Shown here: positions 16,285 to 23,439 of the stretch, one piece after another
Layout of the letters: each line of letters starts with the position of its first letter
Position numbering within the stretch: position 1 is the stretch's first letter
Assembly (NCBI GenBank): GCA_036310185.1
Contig: JAXJSH010000020.1
Location: 1 to 33,488 of the forward strand
Origin: JALENY01 sp036310185
Lineage (GTDB): Bacteria > Bacillota > Clostridia > Lachnospirales > Lachnospiraceae
Direction of reading: 5' to 3'
DNA length: 33,488 bases
Made by a program: the position numbers and the translations under genes
The notes under the pieces: generated by a model
Seen by the model: only the letters and a program-made list of their open reading frames with translations
Told to the model about the DNA's origin: nothing
Databases searched by the model: none

Positions 16285-16470
16285 TTACCAGGAAGCTTTC
16301 TTAACGCCCGGGATCTGTCCTTTGTATGCTAATTCACGGAAACAGATACGGCAGATACCGTATTTTCTTAAATATGCATGCGGACGACCACAAATTCTGC
16401 AACGATTGTATTCTCTTGTGGAGAATTTCTGTTTACGCTGCTGTTTAATTTTCATAGATGTTTTAGCCAT
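16285..16470 (-). CDS. rpsZ: Ribosomal protein uS14, zinc form
   Basis: A small-subunit head protein. The 61 residues are the short type Z form with the zinc ligands CRIC at the middle and CRIC 12 residues further on. The start at 16470 (MAKTSMKIKQQRKQ) has AGGAGG nearby; nine upstream in-frame codons are not part of the family. A zinc-free paralogue elsewhere may replace it in zinc shortage, but this window does not show one. Confidence 0.96.
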   Translation of the reverse strand: MAKTSMKIKQQRKQKFSTREYNRCRICGRPHAYLRKYGICRICFRELAYKGQIPGVKKASW

Positions 16471-16486
16471 GAAAAGTTTCCTCCTT

Positions 16487-17026
16487 CTACTTAGCAAACG
16501 GCATGTTGAACTGTTTCAGTAATTCACGGGCTTCTTCGTCAGTCTTAGCTGTGGTTACGAAGATGATGTCCATACCTCTTACTTTGTCAACTTTATCATA
16601 CTCGATTTCCGGGAAAATTAACTGCTCTTTGATACCAAGAGCGTAGTTTCCTCTGCCGTCAAAAGCGTTCGGGTTAACGCCGCGGAAGTCACGTACACGC
16701 GGAAGAGCCAGGTTGATCAGACGATCAGCGAACTCATACATCTTCTCGCCTCTTAATGTTACTTTACATCCGATCGGCATACCTTCTCTGATTTTGAAGT
16801 TAGCAACGGAATTTTTTGCTCTTGTCTTAACAGCTTTCTGACCTGTGATCAGTTCCATATCGCTGATCGCTGCATCCAGAAGTTTTGCATTGTCTTTTGC
16901 TTCACCAACACCCATATTGATTACAATTTTGTCGAGTTTTGGCACTTCCATAATGTTTTTGTATTCAAACTTTTTGATCATTGCATCTACGATTTCGTTT
17001 TCGTAAATCTCTCTAAGTCTACTCAC
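16487..17026 (-). CDS. rplE: Ribosomal protein uL5
   Basis: Binds 5S rRNA and forms a bridge to the small subunit. The 179 residues begin MSRLREIYENEIVDAM and include KLDKIVINMGVGEAKDN and GRGNYALGIKEQLIFPE, both diagnostic. It lies between rplX and rpsZ in the standard spc order. Confidence 0.98.
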   Translation of the reverse strand: MSRLREIYENEIVDAMIKKFEYKNIMEVPKLDKIVINMGVGEAKDNAKLLDAAISDMELITGQKAVKTRAKNSVANFKIREGMPIGCKVTLRGEKMYEFADRLINLALPRVRDFRGVNPNAFDGRGNYALGIKEQLIFPEIEYDKVDKVRGMDIIFVTTAKTDEEARELLKQFNMPFAK

Positions 17027-17048
17027 AGTAATTTGCCTCCTCTCTCAA

Positions 17049-17360
17049 TTAATCAATTTTTTCGCCTGTTGATTTTGCAACACGAACTTTTTTATCTCCG
17101 TCCATAGTGAAACCTACTCTTGTAGCTTTTCCTTTATGAACATACATTACGTTAGAAACATGAATCGGTGCTTCTTTTGTAACAATACCACCCTGCTGAT
17201 TTGCTGCTGACGGTTTTGCATGTTTTGTCATCATGTTAGCGCCTTCAACAATAACAGTGTTGTCTTTTTTGTTAACTGCAAGCACTTTGCCTTCTTTGTC
17301 TTTATCTTTTCCAGCGATAACTTTTACAGTGTCGCCTTTTTTGATTTTCATTGCAGACAT
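17049..17360 (-). CDS. rplX: Ribosomal protein uL24
   Basis: An early 23S rRNA binder with a KOW motif (KIKKGDTVKVIAGKDKDKEG near the N-terminus). The 103 residues are normal length. The ATG at 17360 has AGGAGG six bases upstream; a second ATG three codons later matches the family start but is further from that site. Confidence 0.97.
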   Translation of the reverse strand: MSAMKIKKGDTVKVIAGKDKDKEGKVLAVNKKDNTVIVEGANMMTKHAKPSAANQQGGIVTKEAPIHVSNVMYVHKGKATRVGFTMDGDKKVRVAKSTGEKID

Positions 17361-17370
17361 GTCGTACCTC

Positions 17371-17739
17371 CTATAATACTTCCGGAGCTAAGGAAACAAT
17401 TTTCATGAACTGTTTCTCACGAAGCTCTCTGGCTACTGGTCCAAAGATACGGGTTCCTTTTGGGGTTTTGTCATCTTTGATGATAACTGCAGCGTTTTCG
17501 TCGAAACGGATGTAAGAACCATCTTTACGACGAGCGCCTTTTACTGTACGAACTACAACAGCTTTTACTACATCACCTTTTTTAACAACGCCGCCTGGTG
17601 TTGCATCTTTAACGGTAGCAACGATAACATCGCCGATATTGGCATATCTTCTGGTAGAACCACCTAATACACGGATACAAAGGATCTCTTTTGCACCAGT
17701 ATTGTCAGCGACTCTAAGTCTACTTTCCTGCTGAATCAT
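17371..17739 (-). CDS. rplN: Ribosomal protein uL14
   Basis: Lies at the subunit interface and contacts 16S rRNA. The 122 residues open MIQQESRLRVADNTGAKEIL and contain GSYIRFDENAAVIIKDDKTP and IFGPVARELREKQFMKI. It is the first gene of the classic spc order and follows rpsQ after 16 nt without a visible promoter. Confidence 0.98.
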   Translation of the reverse strand: MIQQESRLRVADNTGAKEILCIRVLGGSTRRYANIGDVIVATVKDATPGGVVKKGDVVKAVVVRTVKGARRKDGSYIRFDENAAVIIKDDKTPKGTRIFGPVARELREKQFMKIVSLAPEVL

Positions 17740-17755
17740 TCTTGTATCCTCCTAA

Positions 17756-18010
17756 TTATTTAACCTTCTCAACAACTTCGACAAGTCTCCATCTCTTATC
17801 TTTTGATAACGGTCTTGTCTCCATAACTTTTACGATATCACCGATGTTGCACTCGTTGTGCTCATCATGGGCTTTTAATTTATAGGTTTTCTTTACAATT
17901 TTTTTGTAAAGCGGATGTTTTACGTGATCTTCGATTGCAACCACGATTGTTTTATCCATTTTATTGCTGACTACTTTTCCCTGACGGGTTTTTCTAAGAT
18001 TTCTTTCCAT
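17756..18010 (-). CDS. rpsQ: Ribosomal protein uS17
   Basis: A primary small-subunit binder with an OB fold. The 84 residues include TRQGKVVSNKMDKTIVVAIE and the end RPLSKDKRWRLVEVVEK. Three nucleotides separate it from the rpmC stop codon, so the two are likely coupled. Confidence 0.98.
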   Translation of the reverse strand: MERNLRKTRQGKVVSNKMDKTIVVAIEDHVKHPLYKKIVKKTYKLKAHDEHNECNIGDIVKVMETRPLSKDKRWRLVEVVEKVK

Positions 18011-18013
18011 TGA

Positions 18014-18229
18014 TTACGCCTCCTTTGCAGCGTTTGCTTTCTGAGCAATCACTGTCTGAATTCTGGCAATGTTCTTACGAACATCTTTGATTCTGCTGGT
18101 GTTTTCCAACTGGTTTGTTGCATTCTGAAATCTCAAGTTAAATAATTCCTTTTTAGCAGCTACTAATTCTTCATTCAATTCTGCAGCTGATTTTGCTTTT
18201 AAATCTTCTACATATTTATTAATTTTCAC
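18014..18229 (-). CDS. rpmC: Ribosomal protein uL29
   Basis: Lies at the peptide exit tunnel and takes part in docking the signal recognition particle and trigger factor. The helical-hairpin protein begins MKINKYVEDLKAKSAAELNE and is 71 residues from the GTG at 18229. Another in-frame GTG at 18238 is possible, but the shorter start matches the family. Its ribosome binding region lies inside the last codons of rplP, so the two genes overlap by 11 nt. Confidence 0.93.
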   Translation of the reverse strand: MKINKYVEDLKAKSAAELNEELVAAKKELFNLRFQNATNQLENTSRIKDVRKNIARIQTVIAQKANAAKEA

Positions 18230-18656
18230 TGTTATCACCGCCTTCTAATTGTGCACGAGAAACGATTTTACATTTACATGGTAACTTGTGCATAGCAAGA
18301 CGTAATGCTTCACGTGCTACTTCTTCAGGTACACCTGCGATTTCGAACATGACACGTCCTGGTTTAACAACTGCTACCCAGTACTCCAGAGCACCTTTAC
18401 CAGAACCCATACGAGTTTCAGCCGGTTTTGCTGTTACTGGTTTATCCGGGAAAATTTTGATCCAAACTTTACCACCACGTTTGATGTAACGGGTCATAGC
18501 AACACGGGCTGCTTCGATCTGGTTTGATCTGATCCAGCACGGCTCTGTAGCTACAAGACCAAATTCACCGTAATTGATTACATTGCCTCTTAAGGCTTTA
18601 CCTTTCATAGTTCCACGGAACTGTTTACGACGTTTTACTCTCTTTGGCATTAACAT
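18219..18656 (-). CDS. rplP: Ribosomal protein uL16
   Basis: Helps form the tRNA-binding region and the active centre of the large subunit. The 145 residues start MLMPKRVKRRKQFRG and include the signatures RIKRGGKVWIKIFPDKP-like KRGGKVWIKIFPDKP and RMGSGKGALEYWVAVVKPG. It begins 3 nt after rpsC ends. An ATG two codons later is also a possible start. Confidence 0.97.
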   Translation of the reverse strand: MLMPKRVKRRKQFRGTMKGKALRGNVINYGEFGLVATEPCWIRSNQIEAARVAMTRYIKRGGKVWIKIFPDKPVTAKPAETRMGSGKGALEYWVAVVKPGRVMFEIAGVPEEVAREALRLAMHKLPCKCKIVSRAQLEGGDNSEN

Positions 18657-18658
18657 AA

Positions 18659-19315
18659 TTATTTATCGCTCCCTTCCTTGGATGCTTTAGTCGGAAGTAC
18701 CTCACCATTGTAGACCCAAGCTTTTACGCCAACTTTGCCGTAAGTTGTGTCTGCTTCAGCGAAACCATAGTCAATGTCTGCACGAAGTGTCTGCAGCGGA
18801 ATCGTTCCTTCGCTGTAGAACTCGGTACGAGCCATATCTGCGCCGCCCAGACGTCCGGATACGGAAGTCTTGATACCAAGAGCGCCGGCTCTCATTGTTC
18901 TTGACATGGTAGATTTCATTGCACGACGGAAAGAAATACGGTTTTCAAGCTGAAGTGCGATGTTTTCTGCAACCAGCTGAGCATCTCTGTCAGGTCTCTT
19001 AACTTCTTTGATATCAACGATCACTTTTTTGTCGGTATATTTCTGAAGTTCTGCTTTTACTTTTTCGATTTCTGCTCCGCCTTTACCGATTACGATACCC
19101 GGTTTAGCGGTGAAAATGATTACTTTTACGCGGTCAGATGCTCTCTCGATCTCGATTTTAGCAACGCCTGCGCTGTATAATTTCTTTTTCAGGAATGTTC
19201 TGATATTATAATCTTCTACTAAATAATCAGCGAAGTTATCTTCTGCATACCATCTGGAATCCCAGTCTTTAATAACACCGACTCTAAGGCCGTGTGGATT
19301 AACTTTCTGTCCCAT
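18659..19315 (-). CDS. rpsC: Ribosomal protein uS3
   Basis: Forms part of the mRNA entry channel and has helicase activity with S4 and S5. The 218 residues include a KH domain with KPGIVIGKGGAEIEKVK (about 74-90) and the C-terminal ADIDYGFAEADTTYGKVGVK segment. It opens MGQKVNPHGLRVGVI. It follows rplV after 11 nt. Confidence 0.98.
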   Translation of the reverse strand: MGQKVNPHGLRVGVIKDWDSRWYAEDNFADYLVEDYNIRTFLKKKLYSAGVAKIEIERASDRVKVIIFTAKPGIVIGKGGAEIEKVKAELQKYTDKKVIVDIKEVKRPDRDAQLVAENIALQLENRISFRRAMKSTMSRTMRAGALGIKTSVSGRLGGADMARTEFYSEGTIPLQTLRADIDYGFAEADTTYGKVGVKAWVYNGEVLPTKASKEGSDK

Positions 19316-19326
19316 GTTCGCCCTCC

Positions 19327-19713
19327 TTATCTTTCATCTAACACGATAGAGATATGACTTGTACGTTTTTCAATTCTATATGCTCTACCCTGTGCTCTCG
19401 GTCTGATTCTCTTCATGGTCGGTGCTTTGTTTGCGTAGCACTCTGCTACATATAAGTTTTCAGCGCTCATACCATTGTTGTTCTCAGCGTTTGCGATTGC
19501 AGATTCTAAAAGTTTTTTGATTACACTTGAAGCATATCTCGGGCTGTATGCCAGAATACCAAGTGCAGTCTGTACGTCTTTACCACGGATAGCATCGAGT
19601 ACAAAACATGCTTTCTGTACAGACATTCTTGCGTAAGATAACTTAGCAGACGGTCTTGTATCTTTATTGGCATTTCTTGCTCTCTTAATTTGAGATCTAT
19701 GTCCTTTTGCCAT
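19327..19713 (-). CDS. rplV: Ribosomal protein uL22
   Basis: Its long beta-hairpin lines the peptide exit tunnel and is a site of macrolide resistance changes. The 128 residues contain LSYARMSVQKACFVLDAIRG, VAECYANKAPTMKRIRPRAQ and the end SHISIVLDER. The tunnel-tip segment is normal in length. The gap to rpsS is 109 nt and has two hairpins. Confidence 0.98.
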   Translation of the reverse strand: MAKGHRSQIKRARNANKDTRPSAKLSYARMSVQKACFVLDAIRGKDVQTALGILAYSPRYASSVIKKLLESAIANAENNNGMSAENLYVAECYANKAPTMKRIRPRAQGRAYRIEKRTSHISIVLDER

Positions 19714-19732
19714 GACAATTTACTCCTTTCAA

Positions 19733-19808
19733 TGTACACCCTCCCGGGTGTTTCCTTAATCTAAGTCCTAATTCTCCAGGACCGTTGACACACCCCCGTT
19801 AAGGGGTG
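19733..19808 (-). repeat. Two hairpins in the rpsS-rplV gap, one a copy of the GAAACACC unit
   Basis: At 19733-19754, ACACCC and GGGTGT pair around TCCC with the flanks TGT and TTC, the same unit as at 10161-10182. At 19791-19808, CACCCC pairs with GGGGTG around CGTTAA. Neither is followed by a T-run on the minus strand, so they are not simple terminators. Confidence 0.55.
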
Positions 19809-19822
19809 CTGCGGTTCATTTA

Positions 19823-20104
19823 TTATTTTCTTCCTGATTTCTTATCGTCTTTGCCATGTCCTCTGTAAGTTCTTGTAGCAACGAACTCACCAAGTTTATG
19901 ACCAACCATATCTTCGGTAACATATACCGGCACATGTTTTCTTCCATCGTGAACAGCGATTGTGTGTCCTACGAAGCTCGGGAAGATTGTAGAACGACGT
20001 GACCAGGTTTTGATAACTGTTTTTTCGTTAGCAGCGTTAAGAGCGTCTACTTTCTTTAATAAACTCTCATCTGCGAACGGACCTTTTTTCAGTGAACGAG
20101 CCAT
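19823..20104 (-). CDS. rpsS: Ribosomal protein uS19
   Basis: A small-subunit head protein forming a bridge with L5. The 93 residues open MARSLKKGPFADESLLKKVD and carry WSRRSTIFPSFVGHTIAVHD and GHKLGEFVATRTYRGHGKDD. It lies 16 nt after rplB. Confidence 0.98.
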   Translation of the reverse strand: MARSLKKGPFADESLLKKVDALNAANEKTVIKTWSRRSTIFPSFVGHTIAVHDGRKHVPVYVTEDMVGHKLGEFVATRTYRGHGKDDKKSGRK

Positions 20105-20120
20105 TTGGTTCTAACCTCCT

Positions 20121-20969
20121 TTATTTAGTTAACGCTTTTCCATCTCTTCTTCTTACGATCATCTTGTTAGACTGTTTGTTTTTCTTTCTGGTCTTCAGAC
20201 CCAGAGCAGGTTTGCCCCACGGTGTGCACGGACCCGGACGTCCGATACCACACTTACCTTCACCACCACCATGCGGATGGTCATTCGGGTTCATTACAGA
20301 ACCACGAACAGTCGGTCTGATACCCATGTGACGTTTACGTCCTGCTTTACCGATGTTGATCAGGTTGTGGTCGCCGTTTCCAACAACACCAACAGTTGCT
20401 CTGCAAACAATCGGAACCATTCTCATTTCACCTGAAGGCAGACGCAGTGTAGCGTATTTACCTTCTTTAGCCATCAGCTGAGCGCCGTTACCAGCGGAAC
20501 GAACCAGCTGTCCGCCTTTGCCCGGATGCATCTCAACGTTATGAACCATAGTACCAACCGGAATTTCAGATAACGGCAGGCAGTTACCAACACGAACTTC
20601 GGCTTCTGCACCGCTCATAACTTTCATTCCAACTTTTAATCCTGCCGGAGCAAGAATGTATGCTTTCTCGCCGTCTGCATAGCAGATCAGTGCGATATTA
20701 GCTGTTCTGTTCGGATCGTACTCGATAGCAACAACATTTGCCGGAATACCATCTTTGTGATTTCTCTTGAAATCGATAATTCTGTATTTTCTTCTGCTTC
20801 CGCCGCCGCGGTGTCTAACTGTGATTTTTCCCTGATTGTTACGTCCAGCGTTTTTATTTAAAGAGGTTACCAGTGATTTCTCCGGAGTAGCTTTTGTGAT
20901 CTCAGAGAAATCAGAACCTGTCATGTGACGTCTGGAAGGTGTATATGGGTTATATGTCTTAATTCCCAT
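20121..20969 (-). CDS. rplB: Ribosomal protein uL2
   Basis: Among the oldest large-subunit proteins, needed for the peptidyl transferase centre and subunit joining. The 282 residues are slightly over the usual 275. Diagnostic segments are RNNQGKITVRHRGGGSRRKY, RLPSGEMRMV and the C-terminal MNPNDHPHGGGEGKCGIGRP, which contains the conserved histidine near the active centre. Confidence 0.98.
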   Translation of the reverse strand: MGIKTYNPYTPSRRHMTGSDFSEITKATPEKSLVTSLNKNAGRNNQGKITVRHRGGGSRRKYRIIDFKRNHKDGIPANVVAIEYDPNRTANIALICYADGEKAYILAPAGLKVGMKVMSGAEAEVRVGNCLPLSEIPVGTMVHNVEMHPGKGGQLVRSAGNGAQLMAKEGKYATLRLPSGEMRMVPIVCRATVGVVGNGDHNLINIGKAGRKRHMGIRPTVRGSVMNPNDHPHGGGEGKCGIGRPGPCTPWGKPALGLKTRKKNKQSNKMIVRRRDGKALTK

Positions 20970-21030
20970 TTTTTTACTCCTTTCGGTTTGTTTTATTATC
21001 GTACTTTACATGTACTTAGTTTGCCAGGAA

Positions 21031-21330
21031 TTAAAGTCCCTCGAAGATTTCGATGTCTTTGCTTTCCTCGGTCAGTGTAACGATTGCTTTCTTTGTTTTA
21101 GCAGTTTTTCCAACAACCATTCCGCGTCTTTTTTCTTTTCCGTCGCAGTTCATGGTGTTTACGCTTTTTACTTTTGTTCCTTCGAACATTTTTTCAACTG
21201 CTTCTTTGATCATGGATTTGTTTGCTTCCGGATGAACTAAGAAAGTATATTTCTTTTCAGCCATTGCATTCATGCTTTTTTCTGTAACCACCGGTTTCAG
21301 GATTACATCATAATACTGAACGTTTGCCAT
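21031..21330 (-). CDS. rplW: Ribosomal protein uL23
   Basis: The docking point at the tunnel exit for trigger factor and the signal recognition particle. The 99 residues include DVILKPVVTEKSMN and YTFLVHPEANKSMIKEAVEK. The start overlaps the rplD stop codon by one base (TAATG), which couples the two genes. Confidence 0.97.
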   Translation of the reverse strand: MANVQYYDVILKPVVTEKSMNAMAEKKYTFLVHPEANKSMIKEAVEKMFEGTKVKSVNTMNCDGKEKRRGMVVGKTAKTKKAIVTLTEESKDIEIFEGL

Positions 21331-21950
21331 TATGCGTACACCTCCTCGATTGATGCAACTGCATCCTTGGTCAGGATCAGTGTTGTATACTTCAGAACGT
21401 CGTATACGTTAATTGTGCTTGTGGAAGCAGTCTGTACGTTCGGCATGTTTTTTGCAGACATAACAACGTTCTGATCGTTGTCGTTCATTACTACCAGTGC
21501 CTTCTCAACTTTTAAGTTGTTCAGTACGTTCTGCATATTTTTTGTTTTGATTTCGCCAAATTTCAGTTCATCTAAAACGATAAGTTTTTCTTCCTGAACT
21601 TTGCTTGTAAGAACAGATTTGAGTGCTGCTCTCTTCTCTTTCTTATTCATTTTGAAAGAGTAATCTCTTGGTACCGGAGCGAATACAATTCCGCCGCCTG
21701 TCCACTGCGGAGCTCTTGTTGAACCCTGTCTTGCATGACCGGTTCCTTTCTGTCTCCACGGTTTTCTTCCGCCACCGGAAACTTCAGAACGTGTTTTTGC
21801 TTTCTGTGTTCCCTGACGATTGTTTGCCAGCTGCTGAACAACTGCCTGATGTACTAAATTTTCCTTAACTTCTACGCCGAAAACAGCATCGTTAAGTTCC
21901 ATTGTTCCAACTACATTGCCTTCCATATTGTAAACAGATACGTTAGCCAT
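21330..21950 (-). CDS. rplD: Ribosomal protein uL4
   Basis: A tunnel protein that in Escherichia coli also represses the S10 operon by binding its leader. The 206 residues contain the conserved loop RSEVSGGGRKPWRQKGTGHA and RQGSTRAPQWTGGGIVFAP. L4-based control is plausible here given the structured leader at 23123-23348, but it is inferred from other bacteria. Confidence 0.98.
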   Translation of the reverse strand: MANVSVYNMEGNVVGTMELNDAVFGVEVKENLVHQAVVQQLANNRQGTQKAKTRSEVSGGGRKPWRQKGTGHARQGSTRAPQWTGGGIVFAPVPRDYSFKMNKKEKRAALKSVLTSKVQEEKLIVLDELKFGEIKTKNMQNVLNNLKVEKALVVMNDNDQNVVMSAKNMPNVQTASTSTINVYDVLKYTTLILTKDAVASIEEVYA

Positions 21951-21976
21951 CTGTGTGTTCCTCCTTCCGACGAATA

Positions 21977-22612
21977 TTATTTAACCGTTTTCACGGTTTC
22001 TTTAATTGTAATCATTGATTTCTTTGGTCCCGGAACAGATCCCTTAACCAGAATCAGATTGTTTTCTGCATCTACGCGAACAACCTCAAGGTTCTGGATG
22101 GTAACTTTCTTGTGTCCCATGTGACCCGGCATTCCTTTTCCTTTGAATACCTTACTCGGATCAGAACATGCACCATTGGAACCTGCATGACGATGATATT
22201 TGGAACCATGAGCCATCGGTCCTCTGTGCTGGTTAAATCTCTTGATTGCGCCCTGGAAACCTTTACCTTTTGAAATAGCAGTTGCATCAACTTTATCGCC
22301 TGCTGCAAAGATGTCTGCTTTGATTTCCTGGCCCAGCTGATATTCTTCAGCATTTTCAAATTTGAATTCGCGAACGAATCTCTTGCAGGATACGCCTGCT
22401 TTGTCAAACTGACCTTTCATCGGTTTGTTAACAAGTTTTTCTCTCTTGTCAGCATAACCAACCTGAACTGCGCTGTATCCATCGTTTTCTACAGTTTTAA
22501 CCTGTGTTACAAAACAAGGTCCTGCCTGTAATACAGTTACCGGTGTTAAAGAACCGTCTTCGTTGAAGATTTGAGTCATTCCGACTTTTGTAGCTAAGAT
22601 TGCTTTCTTCAT
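21977..22612 (-). CDS. rplC: Ribosomal protein uL3
   Basis: One of two proteins that start large-subunit assembly; it reaches into the peptidyl transferase centre. The 211 residues begin MKKAILATKVGMTQIFNEDG. The rRNA-reaching loop contains FQGAIKRFNQHRGPMAHGSK and GKGMPGHMGHKKVTIQNLEV. It is preceded by a 192-nt structured gap after rpsJ. Confidence 0.98.
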   Translation of the reverse strand: MKKAILATKVGMTQIFNEDGSLTPVTVLQAGPCFVTQVKTVENDGYSAVQVGYADKREKLVNKPMKGQFDKAGVSCKRFVREFKFENAEEYQLGQEIKADIFAAGDKVDATAISKGKGFQGAIKRFNQHRGPMAHGSKYHRHAGSNGACSDPSKVFKGKGMPGHMGHKKVTIQNLEVVRVDAENNLILVKGSVPGPKKSMITIKETVKTVK

Positions 22613-22804
22613 TCCTTTTTACCTCCTGTTTTTCTACAGCGGATTGCCGTTGTACGGTAATCATTCTAGAACAGTTATATAAGTGGAATGCTATGCATTA
22701 CTTCTATATAAGTCCTTCAGGATTACTTTCACATTTTGCTGTCCGTATTTTTCCGGACATCCCGTCGCGCCCTTTCGGGTGCTTCGAATTCAGATCTTTG
22801 ATTA
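22613..22804 (-). promoter_or_regulatory. Structured rpsJ-rplC gap
   Basis: Four hairpins follow one another in 192 nt. They are GCGCCC/GGGTGC (22767-22772 with 22777-22782), TGTCCG/CGGACA (22740-22759), AAGT-AATGC/GCATT-ACTT (22681-22703) and GATTGCCGT/ACGGTAATC (22642-22662, one mismatch). A direct repeat TATATAAGT lies at 22676-22684 and 22705-22713. A gap this long inside an S10 operon suggests a control or processing RNA for rplC, not spacer. Confidence 0.55.
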
Positions 22805-23122
22805 TTATTTGGTTTTCATTTTGATGTCGATATCAACACCAGCCGGCATCTCTAAACGAGATAAAGCATCAACCGTTTTCTGGGTCGGAGCCATAATATC
22901 AATGAGTCTCTTGTGTGTTCTCTGTTCGAACTGTTCTCTGGAATCTTTGTATTTGTGTACCGCTCTTAAGATTGTTACAACTTCCTTTTTTGTCGGAAGA
23001 GGTACCGGTCCACTCACAGTTGCTCCGTTCTTTTTTACAGTTTCGATAATTTTGCTTGCAGATGCATCTACTAACTGATGATCGTAAGCTTTCAGGATGA
23101 TTCTCATTACTTGACTTGCCAT
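22805..23122 (-). CDS. rpsJ: Ribosomal protein uS10
   Basis: A small-subunit protein that also acts as NusE in antitermination complexes. The 105 residues open MASQVMRIILKAYDHQLVDA and contain GPVPLPTKKEVVTILRAVHK and EMPAGVDIDIKMKTK. The reading frame stays open 65 codons further upstream, but that stretch is the structured leader. The ATG at 23122 has AGGAGG eleven bases before it. It is the first gene of the cluster. Confidence 0.97.
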   Translation of the reverse strand: MASQVMRIILKAYDHQLVDASASKIIETVKKNGATVSGPVPLPTKKEVVTILRAVHKYKDSREQFEQRTHKRLIDIMAPTQKTVDALSRLEMPAGVDIDIKMKTK

Positions 23123-23348
23123 AAAAAAAGCCGCCTCCTTTTCGCACTTATTAATAGTACGACAAGCGGTGACTGTACACATCTCCGTGTGTGTCCTAAT
23201 GCTTAACACACGTGTTTCTGTCCCAATGACAGACCTGTTTACTTGTACAGTGACTTGTCGCCAGTTTTCTAACTTGACATTCGCTCCACGGAAAACCTGC
23301 CTTCTCTCAGGCAGCAACCTCGCGTTTCATTGCTATCATGTCACAACG
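23123..23348 (-). promoter_or_regulatory. S10 operon leader RNA
   Basis: About 226 nt between the predicted start point and rpsJ. Long-range helices close a multi-branch structure. They pair 23160-23166 with 23254-23260 (CGACAAG/CTTGTCG) and 23172-23179 with 23244-23251 (ACTGTACA/TGTACAGT). Enclosed are TCTGTC/GACAGA and GTGTGT/ACACAC hairpins, and upstream is CTGCCT/AGGCAG. In gamma-proteobacteria and Bacilli, L4-responsive S10 leaders exist. Whether this one binds L4 is not shown. Confidence 0.7.
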
Positions 23349-23354
23349 TGTTTT

Positions 23355-23383
23355 AGTATACACGAAACCCCTCGCATATGCAA
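23355..23383 (-). promoter_or_regulatory. Promoter of the S10-spc-alpha cluster
   Basis: The -35 TTGCAT (23378-23383) and -10 TATACT (23355-23360) are 17 nt apart on the minus strand. The start point should be near 23348. The -35 lies in the loop and stem base of the hairpin at 23365-23390. Confidence 0.8.
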
Positions 23384-23402
23384 GGGGTTTTTGTTTTTTT
23401 TT
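23365..23402 (+). terminator. Plus-strand intrinsic terminator overlapping the S10 promoter
   Basis: AAACCCCT (23365-23372) pairs exactly with AGGGGTTT (23383-23390), followed on the plus strand by a long T-run to 23400. The loop contains the palindrome GCATATGC. A second stem, TTGTATT/AATACAA (23401-23420), with TTTTT after it, lies next to it. No plus-strand gene ends here, so these would stop transcription running away from the S10 genes. Confidence 0.6.
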
Positions 23403-23439
23403 GTATTTTTTTTAATACAATTTTTCTTTATTTTGTTCA

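Noticed and set aside
23123..23317. A 65-codon in-frame extension of rpsJ
   Set aside because: The extension has no similarity to S10, lacks a ribosome binding site, and covers the structured leader and promoter-proximal RNA.
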